Made by a program: the position numbers and the translations under genes
Shown here: positions 52,351-61,706 of the stretch, piece by piece
How the letters are laid out: every line of letters begins with the position of its first letter
Position numbering within the stretch: position 1 is the first letter of the stretch
Notes under the pieces: model-generated
Told to the model about the DNA's origin: nothing
Seen by the model: the letters and a program-made list of their open reading frames with translations, nothing else
Database searches by the model: none
Origin: Archegozetes longisetosus
Taxonomy: Eukaryota; Arthropoda; Arachnida; Sarcoptiformes; Trhypochthoniidae
Direction: 5' to 3'
DNA: 64,000 nt
Assembly: GCA_018873245.2 (NCBI GenBank)
Contig: JAEMBT020000009.1
Location: 2,146,001-2,210,000, forward strand

Positions 52351-52764
52351 TACTGCGAGATAAGAAATAGTATTCACAGTTCTTAAGTTTATTTACATTG
52401 TTTTATTAGTTCTAAGAACAAAACGTTTATCTGTTTTCGGTTTAATGATAAAGTAGATGTATGTTAAAATAGGAATTGTAGTTAACATCATTTATGTGTC
52501 CTAAGGTTGTAGTTCGCTTTACAGTGTAAGTAAATTTCGAATTGACCGAAAAATAAATATGTATTATTTACCTAAATCGTAAAAATTTATTAGTATTTTG
52601 ATGTAAACAGGAATATTTTCCATTGAGTAAAAAATAGTGAGTTAAGTACACTAAACAGAATATAAAGAAGTGATTTGTTATTAAGAACTGTCTTATTTCT
52701 TACTTTTTATTATATAGTATGTCAGAAATGCAATGTGAAGCTGTAATTGTATTGTTCCGTTATC
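52351..52764. other. Intergenic sequence after gene B
   Basis: AT-rich, no gene or clear repeat. Confidence 0.5.
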
Positions 52765-53292
52765 GGACAGTTCGTCCAAAGATAATTCGTCTAATACAGC
52801 AATTTGTCCAATAGACATTTCGTCCAATAGATAATTCATCTAATAGACAATAAGTCCAACGGAAAAATTGTCCAATAAGTTATTTTGACTCAAAATTTGT
52901 CTGCGTAGGTGGATACCCAGGCCCATAGTAATTAATACCTGAGAACAATCTGAAAATACCTACACTACTGTTCTACGTGCTTATGCTCATAACGTTCACT
53001 TGTAATCTAGTATTTTGTTTTCAAAAATTAATACATTGATTTATGATTCTTTTTATTCAGTCAAATTTTATTACTTTTTTTTAATTATTCAGTAATATTT
53101 CAATTTTCTAAAAATTTGACTTTAAAAGTTTTTCTTTTGTCTAAAGAAATTTTAATTCTTAATCATTTCATATAGAGCCCATCGGACCAATTGGTCTTTG
53201 GACGTATCGTCCTATTAGACGAATCGTCTTTTGGACAAATTATCCTTTGGACGAATTGTCCATTAGTCGAATTGTCATTGGACGAACTGTCC
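52765..53292. mobile_element. TIR element built from GGACAATTCGTCC-like sub-repeats
   Basis: Both ends read GGACAGTTCGTCCAA inwards. Each terminal ~120-bp arm is a chain of 15-20-bp units alternating GGACAATTCGTCC, AGACGAATTGTC and similar, each itself near-palindromic. The central ~270 bp is plain AT-rich sequence. No ORF. Superfamily not assigned; the sub-repeats look like an array of transposase or host-factor sites. Confidence 0.75.
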
Positions 53293-54295
53293 TAGATCCG
53301 TATTGTTCATATATTTATATCAATAAAGTTATAGAAAAAGTAAGTTGTGATTCAGCTTCCTATTAGAACACATTCTATCGAGTTCTGCCAGACTCTTTTA
53401 TAGAATTATAGGTAAAAACGGATTGGAACTCACATTGAGGTCCCCAATTACAATTCGTTCAACTTGGACACACATATACCAAAGACTACAGAAAACATAA
53501 AGATCCTGTTTTTGGGGTTTAGATGTCCGTCGTCATAAAAATAAAAATAAATGTGATAGCACTTTTAGTACTTTATCGTGAATAAGTGTTTATTTATAGT
53601 TTTATTCATTTATTACAATATTATTTAAATTATAAAATCTGAATGACTTGAAACTAAAGATGAAAATTGAGATATGTTTCAAGTTTTCCAGCTTTTCTTT
53701 TAATAATATTTCATTATAAGACAACACCATTTTCGCGATTATACCTTAAAAACTATATAAGAAAATGTGTTTAATTTTTGAAAATTTTAGTTATGTGTGC
53801 AATACATGAGGTCCTAGTCATGCACAGAAATTTATTTACAAAGTGAAATTTAGAGTTTTTAACACTGCTTAAGCATAGAACGTAGGGTATAGTTATGAAA
53901 ATAGGTATTTCATTCTTAAATCTCATTCGTGTTAATCGAATTTATATTACGGTAGACACTAGTTACAGTACTCTCTCTATGATTTAATCAAGGTAAGAAT
54001 GGTTTTTCGCCAAATCGATAATCTGATTGTTTTTCACATACAAACTAATATTTCCTAACCTGCTGCTCATTTTGACAACTTAAAACTTTCAGTTAATGTT
54101 TAATCACATTTTCATAATATCCCAACATATCAATGAGTTTAAATAATTTTTGATAAAATAAAAGTATTATACGTGAAAACTGAACTGTTGGATATTTCTA
54201 TAACGGCTGTCACTTTTGTTAGCCTCAAATGAAAGTGATTATATTTCTTTTACATATATGTTGATCAATATGATTAATACATTATATATATGATG
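53293..54295. other. Intergenic sequence between the duplicated blocks
   Basis: No gene. The 53650-53706 part matches sequence downstream of gene A (44845-44897), marking the old 3' flank of the DEG/ENaC unit. Confidence 0.5.
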
Positions 54296-57200
54296 AATAA
54301 CTATGAAACCAGTTTTGCCAGCACCTTAAATAATGCTTTAGATATGCTCGTTAATAGATCGATCGAAATTTATTTTACATTAAACATATAAAGTGGTTAA
54401 AAACCAATAGTGGCCTTAATTAAAATAATACATTTTAAAGATCTTGTCTTATATTAAAAAGTAAAATGAAGCATTTCTTGGCTTTTAAAATAATAAAATA
54501 CAAGTTTTCATTTCTTTCAAGAAGTATCCAATTAAAAATCATTATTAAATATGTTCATTGAAGAAAAGATTTTTGTCTTAATTATATAATCATTTAATCA
54601 GAAATTAAGTCAAGTATTAAATGAAGAAAAGTCAAAATTGTATAAGATTATTCACTTTCTTATATCAAATAATTTTCGATTGAATCATAACTTATAGTTT
54701 GCAAAATCGAAATCTATCAGCAAATGTTTATATAAAAATAATGTTTTATAGTTTACTAAGAGTAACGATGCGTTAAAAATTATGTTTGTTTAGCATTTGC
54801 TCAAATATCGATTTAATACTTATTTCGAAAGCAATTTATGAAAATAGTAGTCAATTAATTTGTCATGTTTGTGTAATATTTTTTTGAGATATCGCGGATA
54901 TAACTGTTTTATCAAACGTATAATTGAAATGTAGCAGTTGATTAATTCTTGTATTAGTATTGAAGCGAAGAGTACAACATTTTTTAGTTGCAATGAAGTT
55001 ATTGTATCTAATTTCGTTTACTTTAAGAATCATATTGTTATACAAATGATACACAATTAATTTAAATTGAAAATTTATAAATACTCGTTAGTTGTAAAGA
55101 TTATGTTCTTTACATAAGTTCAAATTTTGTAATGGCTTAAATGTGATGGCAATATATTTTCTCATTTTTCAAAGTAAACACAAAATGTATAAACGATGCA
55201 GTCAGATTCACCAAGTTTTTCCTTCAAAGCTAATTCAAAAAATTGTACGTTTCGTCATATTAATATTGTATATATATCAAACAATTGATTTGACTATAAA
55301 TTATCTAAATTATGAAACAGTTATTGATTTGAAATCTAAACAGGTATTACATGAAATACCGTCCCTTACTATATGCAGTAGAAGATTTTATGAAATATAC
55401 TCGAATATACATGATTATATAACATATTCAACTGGATTTAACTCCAGTATATGGTGTATAGTTAAATTCGGAAATGGATATCAGAAATCTTGCTACGAAT
55501 TATCTAGACCGATAATAAGTGCAACATCATATTCACCATTGTGTATCACATATTTAAGTAAACTTCTTAATGATTTTGAAGCAAAAGACTATGAATTTGC
55601 AACAGGTTTAATAATAAAATCGAAAGAATTAAATATTTCGAGCGTCAATATAAATATTCACGGAACTAAAACGCCTTCAAATATATTAAGTGATTCTTTA
55701 AACTTGAGGGATGGCTTTGTATATCAAATTCGTTTGGATGCTTTTCATGAAATACTACTGCCGTTACCATATAAGACTGATTGTCAAAATTATGATTCAT
55801 ATTTTGGTATAAAGAATGCACCGAAATCTCAGGAGGACTGTATTGTCAAATATATGATGAAGAGAGAATCTGAAAAATGTAAATGTAACAAAAAATGGTT
55901 TTATGGTGATTCTAATTCTTTCAATAAAACCTTGTGCATGAAAAAAAGTTGTAACATAAAGCTTGAAAGGAATATGTTGAAAAAGACGTGCAAAAAGAAC
56001 TGCAATAATATATATCACACCGAAATAATCAAAAATAGCGGCGATTACCATCCTACTCAAGGATGGATAATCGCATTACTTATGAAATCATCTGAAGAGG
56101 AAATGTTCTATATTCATAGCCCGAAAATGGATTTAATTGGATATTTGTGTTCGATCGGGTCAATATCTTCGATGTGGTTTGGAATTTCCTTTTTTAACTT
56201 CACTAATCAGTCATTTCTGAAGATTTTCCACATAATTAATTCACATCTGTTAACAATTGGTGTGAATTTACATTCTATTATCAAAACTGGATTAAAAATT
56301 AAACCTCGATTGATATTCGTTTCTTTACTTAAGTTAATGTTCTTTTGTCTTATGTCATATCAAGTGAGTGAAATTATTTTAGACTTTTTAAAAGAAGAAA
56401 CTATTACTCGTTTGGGTATAGAACGAACTAAAACATTACCAAAGTTAGCTATTGTCGTACCTCTTTTGAATAAAGAAACACTCGAGAGAATAGAACGCAT
56501 TTACTTTCATAATTCATTCGATATAAATTATGTCAAAAATATTTACTCAGAACGTCAAAGATGGGCAAAATTATGTTATGATATCTTTTCTAAAATGTTA
56601 AACTTGAGGAAACTCGAGGAATTCAAAGTTTATTCAAGTCATGAAAAATTTTTTAAATCGTGTGAAATTAATATTCAAAATAAGAAAATTGCATGTCCTG
56701 AACCTCAAGTACAATTAGCTACAACATTGTTTCATTTGGGAAGTTTCTATTTCGGTAATTTAAACGACAGTTTCAAACAATTATTACACAATATGAACAT
56801 TGAAAAAAATTTGGAGAAAATTAGTTTTGAATTGCAAGCAAACTTATTCGATGGTTTAATTTATATTGGTTCGTTCTCAGCATCAAACTTTGATGTTATT
56901 TATTTCTTTCCAGAAACAAAAACCGATGCTTTTTTCAGTTCGTATTCTCTAAAAACATTGAATACAAGGAAAAACCCTTGTAATTCTTATCCTAACGATC
57001 AAATTATTTACTCTAGTCATGAGCCTGAGTTATGTCGATTTAATTGCCTCGCTGATGTTATATTCGAAAAATATAAGTGTTTAACTCGAGAGTATACCGA
57101 TTTGTTTCTCGATTTAGAAGAACACTTGATAAAGAAAAATTACAAATTCTGTAAATCAGATTTTGTTTCTAATCAAACTTTTTTATTAGACAGTATTGAA

Positions 57201-57584
57201 TATTGTGAGTCTAGATGTGGTCGTGAATGTAATTCGATTCATTTTAATTTCATGACCAGATCATATAAGATGTTAAACTCAACAAAACTCAATTTGATTC
57301 CGATCAGTTCTGATCACTTAAGATATACCGAAACTTTGAAGACAGATATTAATGGATTGATTTACAATTTGGGTGGAGTTTTAGGTCTATGGTTTGGTTT
57401 GTCATCCCTTTCTTTTGTCGATTTAATTACACTAATCATTAATTTTGTCGTATAATGAAACAACTACTCTATCAATTAAAGAATTACTCTATCTAGCGAA
57501 ACTTTCCATAAAAGACATACGATTTACCTCTATTTACAAAATTTATCGATAACTTATTCTCACTGATCAAAAGTTATTTTAATG
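54296..57584 (+). repeat. Segmental duplication, copy 2 (contains gene C)
   Basis: Direct-repeat partner of 49019-52350, with corresponding points about 5.2-5.3 kb apart. Differences are scattered substitutions, single-base indels and one ~60-bp block missing here. Confidence 0.85.
55146..57455 (+). CDS. DEG/ENaC-family channel gene C, two modules in one ORF
   Basis: A continuous intronless frame of 769 codons holds two DEG/ENaC modules. Module 1: TM1 about 33-53; ectodomain with LPLPYKTDCQNYD (205-217), SQEDC and a Cys-rich block 232-286; TM2 about 328-352 with SMWFGISFF (G-I-S). Module 2: TM3 about 388-412; ectodomain with ACPEP, HEPELCRFNC (625-634) and CESRCGRECNS (687-697); TM4 about 736-766 with NLGGVLGLWFGLSSLSFVDL (G-L-S). 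The GG-x(2)-GL-x(2)-G-x-S pattern is the family pore signature. Typical DEG/ENaC subunits have two TMs in ~500-700 residues, so this is two compact subunits joined by a short cytosolic linker (~353-387). A missing C at about 57440 (CATTAATTTT against CATTCAATTTT in gene B) ends the protein shortly after TM4. Probably functional, with a short tail. Confidence 0.85.
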   Translation: MAIYFLIFQSKHKMYKRCSQIHQVFPSKLIQKIVRFVILILYIYQTIDLTINYLNYETVIDLKSKQVLHEIPSLTICSRRFYEIYSNIHDYITYSTGFNSSIWCIVKFGNGYQKSCYELSRPIISATSYSPLCITYLSKLLNDFEAKDYEFATGLIIKSKELNISSVNINIHGTKTPSNILSDSLNLRDGFVYQIRLDAFHEILLPLPYKTDCQNYDSYFGIKNAPKSQEDCIVKYMMKRESEKCKCNKKWFYGDSNSFNKTLCMKKSCNIKLERNMLKKTCKKNCNNIYHTEIIKNSGDYHPTQGWIIALLMKSSEEEMFYIHSPKMDLIGYLCSIGSISSMWFGISFFNFTNQSFLKIFHIINSHLLTIGVNLHSIIKTGLKIKPRLIFVSLLKLMFFCLMSYQVSEIILDFLKEETITRLGIERTKTLPKLAIVVPLLNKETLERIERIYFHNSFDINYVKNIYSERQRWAKLCYDIFSKMLNLRKLEEFKVYSSHEKFFKSCEINIQNKKIACPEPQVQLATTLFHLGSFYFGNLNDSFKQLLHNMNIEKNLEKISFELQANLFDGLIYIGSFSASNFDVIYFFPETKTDAFFSSYSLKTLNTRKNPCNSYPNDQIIYSSHEPELCRFNCLADVIFEKYKCLTREYTDLFLDLEEHLIKKNYKFCKSDFVSNQTFLLDSIEYCESRCGRECNSIHFNFMTRSYKMLNSTKLNLIPISSDHLRYTETLKTDINGLIYNLGGVLGLWFGLSSLSFVDLITLIINFVV

Positions 57585-57668
57585 AACTTATGAATGAAAC
57601 GAAATTTTCTTGAACATAATTTATATATATTCAATGCTTACACCTATGAGTCATATGAAACATGAATA

Positions 57669-57949
57669 CAGTAAAACCCATTTAACGTCAACTTCGTTAT
57701 TATCAAAACTCGCATATTGTCAATGCTTTTCTATGCAACGCTTCAACATTCTAAAAAAGTATAATACAAAGTGTCAGATTTTTACAAACTGTAAAGTTGC
57801 ATAAATAAAATTGATATATTGACTAATCTAAACATTTACTTCATAAAAATGACACTCATTAACCTTTTACAGACCTCATTAGAAGTCTGCAACAGCTACA
57901 AAAGGTACCAAAAGTACTTTTTAACAAGAGAGCAGTCAACATAAAAACG
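57669..57949 (-). ncRNA. Predicted Fanzor guide-RNA (fRNA/omega-RNA) region
   Basis: In TnpB and characterised Fanzor loci the guide RNA derives from the sequence between the nuclease stop codon and the adjacent element end, with the targeting segment reading out into flanking DNA. Here that interval is 281 bp from the stop at 57950 to the left TIR. It contains two small stems (CAGAC/GTCTG at 57870-57889 and a GGTAC/GTACT pair near 57903-57918) and a GTTGACGT motif beside the stop codon that repeats within the TIR. Location is by analogy; no covariance or expression is available. Confidence 0.35.
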
Positions 57950-59870
57950 TCAACTTTCTCTTGAGAAGTTAACAGGAACTACTCCTGTTCTAACATAAGA
58001 TAATGCTTTATATAATATATTTCTGGCTGCGTTCATGTCACGATTCCACACTTTTTTACAATTTGGGCAAACTTGAAAACGATGTGGAAACTGTGATGTT
58101 TTGCACACTTCATAACAGTTTGAACACAATTTTGTTGTCCTGTACTCATCAGTCAAATACACCACACAATGTTCTCTTCTTCTCAACAAGGCTTCATATA
58201 ACTTTTTCAGTGGTGCCTTCACGTATCCTCTGTTGAATGGAGGCATTTTGCCATTCCCATACGCAATAAACTTTTTCTTATTATTGTTATTGTCACTATT
58301 GTCACTCTTCTCCTCCTTTTTCTTCTGCTCCTCCTTCCTCTTTTTCTTCTTCCTCCTCTTCTTCCTCTTCCTCTTCCTCTTCTTTTTCTTTATGCCAACG
58401 ATTTGATTGGCTTTCTTGGTCAAAATAAATTTGTCCCATTTCAACTTTGAAACAACTTTTCTCGAAAGCGAATGCTGTAGTTTTTCAGTGTTTCAAAGTG
58501 AATTCCGTGTATTGAAGGTAATTATATCTTCTGCTGATCACGATCTTGGCCTCTTGTTCAATTTTTTCGCGATCATTCCTGACGGCGGTTAAGACATCTC
58601 CTGTCAATGATTGTAATTTCTTCTTTCGCCGAAACTGTTTTTGTCGTACCTAAATGATGAACTTTTGTAGAGATAATTTTTTTCATCCTTGACCATACCA
58701 AACATGTATCTTGCTCCAGGATCTAGATCAACTAAACTTGAAAATTTATTATTAATTAGTTGAGTCCTAAAACTGTCGAATTGTTGTTTCGAATCAGGTT
58801 CTTCTCTCGCTCTTCTTAACATATGCACTGAAACGTTTATCCCATCTGTTGAGAACGAACCAGCAAAGTACTTGTCTTGTCTAACATTCTCAATTTTTTA
58901 ATGTTGGGGAACTGCCTCCAATAATCCTTGGTTTTCGATCTAAAGGTGGTCTTGTTTCTATCTTCTTTATCCTTGATAAGTTTCAGTGAAGATAGCAATT
59001 CAAATAGTCCATCAGCTTTGTATAAAATATGTTTTCTCCCAAATGAGAATACGGGAAACAGATTGAAAGACTTCACTTTTTGACGATCTTCTGGTTTGTC
59101 TTCATGTCTGAAGTTATTGAAGAATTTTTGCAGATTAAATAAGAACGTGATGTAATTCCACCACTTTGCTTCGAGATGTAAAAACGTGAAGTCATCTGCC
59201 AAGTTGAATTCCCTCTTGAAGACATTTAGATTTTGGTCAGTTATTGGGTCGTTTTCACTGTTTGGTCTCTGTTGTCCAAATAGAGTCTTCAATATCTTTT
59301 GTAGAGAGCCCTTGTCCAAATTCGGAAATCTTAGTTTGAAGTATCGCTTAACTCTCGAGTACATTGAATAAATGATGTTATTTTTTATGTTCGTCTCGAG
59401 AGTTTTGGCAGCATTCTGTATAAGGTAGGACCTTAACGTGCCCTTGTAATATTGGTCGTTCCCTCTAATTCTTCTTCTTAGATCCCTGTATTCTTCATCC
59501 AATGGTCTTTTGCCTTGAAGCTGATAGAAGAAGTTCAAAATGTCTGGCGTCCTGTCTTCTAAATTTGATCCAGATTCCAGTAGTTTGCAGTAGTGGAAGT
59601 TGATCAGGATGGAGACTTCAACCATCAGTGACGATACTTCCAAAACATCGTTGGTTATCGCTGAGATGAGACGAGAGTGATGATCTTGGTCTTCTTGAAT
59701 TTTCTTACAGAACTTATTCAAACCACATTTGATTGTATAAGTTTCTGTGTCGAATTCGATATCGTTTATCCTTAATTTTGTGGAGGAAGATAATTGTCGC
59801 ATTTGCGACTAGACCTCCGACTATTTCCAAATTTGCCACACGAATTACAATATGGAGCTTTCTCAGCCAT
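57950..59870 (-). pseudogene. Fanzor1: Fanzor1 (eukaryotic TnpB-like RNA-guided endonuclease), frameshifted
   Basis: Four or five frames join into one ~635-residue protein of normal Fanzor1 size. ATG at 59870 (in-frame stop just upstream) opens a Cys motif (YCNSCGKFG...SSRKC), closed by a frameshift at the A-run 59776-59779. The next frame (to ~58900) has the helical region ending FNLFPVFSFGRKHILYKADG. A short A-run at 58894-58899 shifts into VSVHMLRRAREEP and RuvC-I (VDLDPGARYMFG, Asp codon 58723-58721). Another at 58638-58642 leads to RRKKKLQSLTGDVLTAVR, and a ~2-base loss near 58486 to the final frame: a Lys/Arg-rich tract (58390-58304), IAYGNG, RuvC-II LTDEYRTTK (Glu 58147-58145), zinc ribbon CSNC...CPNC, and RuvC-III NRDMNAARNI (Asp 58039-58037). 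All catalytic acids remain. No single frame encodes the protein, so it is a pseudogene unless the indels are assembly errors. Confidence 0.85.
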
Positions 59871-60312
59871 CCTAGATCATAAGATAAAAACTTGCATTAA
59901 AACTAACTTTATACTGAATAGTCTAGATAAATAAGCCGAATTATCTAAATAGTCTCCTATTATTCCTACTATTTCTCACCTAAATTTAGTTTTTATCTAA
60001 TTATAATTTATTTTACTACAGTATTTATTCAGCTCTAAAAAAATTCCTAACAGCTATTAAAAGTTTATCTAAGATCTAATTTAGCCCTAAATCAAAGTAA
60101 ATTATTTGTCTTGAGTTGTCCAATTGATCCCTAGGCAATGATCAGGACCGGCTCTTGATTAGCCCTGAACCAAAGTAAATTCTTCTAGAGTTGTTCAGTT
60201 GATTCCAAGGCGACGATCAGGACCGACTCTTGATTTAGCGCTGAACCAAAGTAAATTCTTCTTGAGTTGTCGAATTGATTCCAAGGCGATGACTACGGTC
60301 GACTCTTAAACT
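59871..60312. repeat. Fanzor 5' flank with ~77-bp minisatellite, three copies
   Basis: Three tandem copies start at 60083, 60161 and 60237 (periods 78 and 76). Conserved core: AACCAAAGTAAATTCTTCT, GAGTTGT, then GATTCCAAGGCGA and a GACTCTT end. The sequence before 60083 is plain AT-rich leader of the Fanzor gene (minus-strand promoter expected here). Confidence 0.8.
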
Positions 60313-61706
60313 ATTAGACTCACAGGTCCGGAGCTCTTGCGTATGCAATGCTTTTACCCAGAGCGAGAGCTAATTGTTTTTAATTATCGGCGAAGCGACC
60401 TTCGCTGACGTGACCAGCAGTACTTGACTGCTGGAGTTTGTGTTTGTGTTTGTGTAATATTAGAACTTGTTGGAAGCGCTCGACGATAAGCACTACCTCA
60501 ACAAGTTATGGTGCAGGGAGGACAATATATTTGAATAAAGGTTCTAAAATAAATTTGACAGCACTTTGGATAAAAGCGCAAACTGATGACTTTTCATCGA
60601 TTTCTGACACCTTTTATACTGATTTTGGACAAAGGGTTTGCTTTTGTCCAATTAGAAACAGGTGTCATATGCACAAGTTCAATAAAAGTTTAGACGGATT
60701 TGTGCTCAGGACACCGTTTTGATGACTCAGTTAAAGAGAAAGGGAGATTAACTTTCAAAAGTTAATCTGGTGTTTGTTTGAATTTGTGAAGTTGTCTCAA
60801 TATTTAACTAAAATGAAGAAAGGATTAAGTTTTAAATAAACAGGTGCTCGTTTTAAGTGTGAGTATGTGTACACTCTTGAAATAGTCACAATATAATTGA
60901 TAAGAAATTAAGACTAAAATGTTTATCTGATCTGATATGCGACGATCTTATCAAAAGAGTAAAAGTTGATTATCACGAAGACTTTTCGTAAAATATTAAA
61001 CTCTTTGTGCATATTTTTGCTAAAAAGCGTATCATTTCGATAAAACGAAACATTATTTTTGTGATATTAAGGTTAAGTTGTTTATTAAAAAATTTTGTTA
61101 AAATCGAATGAGTAATTCATGTGGCGAAGCAATTAATCTGCCACAGGTGTCTTTGGGTCATATACTAAATATTTGTGATATGTATTTAATTCATTAATGA
61201 ATTTAAATTTTCTAAGAATTTGTGATAATTTTGTTACACTTTATTCTATTTGAATATTTTTAGAGTACAAAATGTTATAATAAAAGATAAGAACTTCATA
61301 CTCATTTAATCTCTTTAGCCAAAGCTGATAAGGAAAAGGGGATATTTTTTGATTAACTGATAGGGACGACTTTATTTCTCGACTGTACGTGAGTGAGTGT
61401 GAGCCATAATTTGTGTGAAATCTCCTTATTTATTATGATGAAAATGTTTGCCTATTACTTTTTGTTGTTGTATATAATGTTCTCAAAATAATACAGTGGT
61501 CTTTCAAGGGTTAAACATACAGGCCTTGACATATCATTCTATGATTATTCAATAAAATTAAAAACTTATTTTTAAAAATTAAGTTTCTCTTAAACAATCT
61601 TTTATTGATTATTCTACTGTTAATATTTGATGGTTTTATTCCTATCATACTTTTGATATGTACTCAACATTTACCTTAATAAAATGTGATATTAAAGATA
61701 TTCACC
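60313..61706. other. Right interior of the Fanzor element, hairpin-rich, no ORF recognised
   Basis: A GC-richer patch contains stems GCGAAG/CTTCGC (60390-60405), CCAGCAGT/ACTGCTGG (60414-60434) and AACTTGTTG/CAACAAGTT (60464-60507). A perfect 11-bp stem AGATTAACTTT/AAAGTTAATCT lies at 60745-60768. A 94-codon plus ORF (60438-60722) starts at GTG, crosses these stems and has no recognised domain. No transposase motifs (DDE/DDD) were identified. Confidence 0.45.

Noticed and set aside
60438..60722. 94-codon plus ORF inside the Fanzor element
   Set aside because: GTG start, crosses stem-loops, no transposase or other motif.
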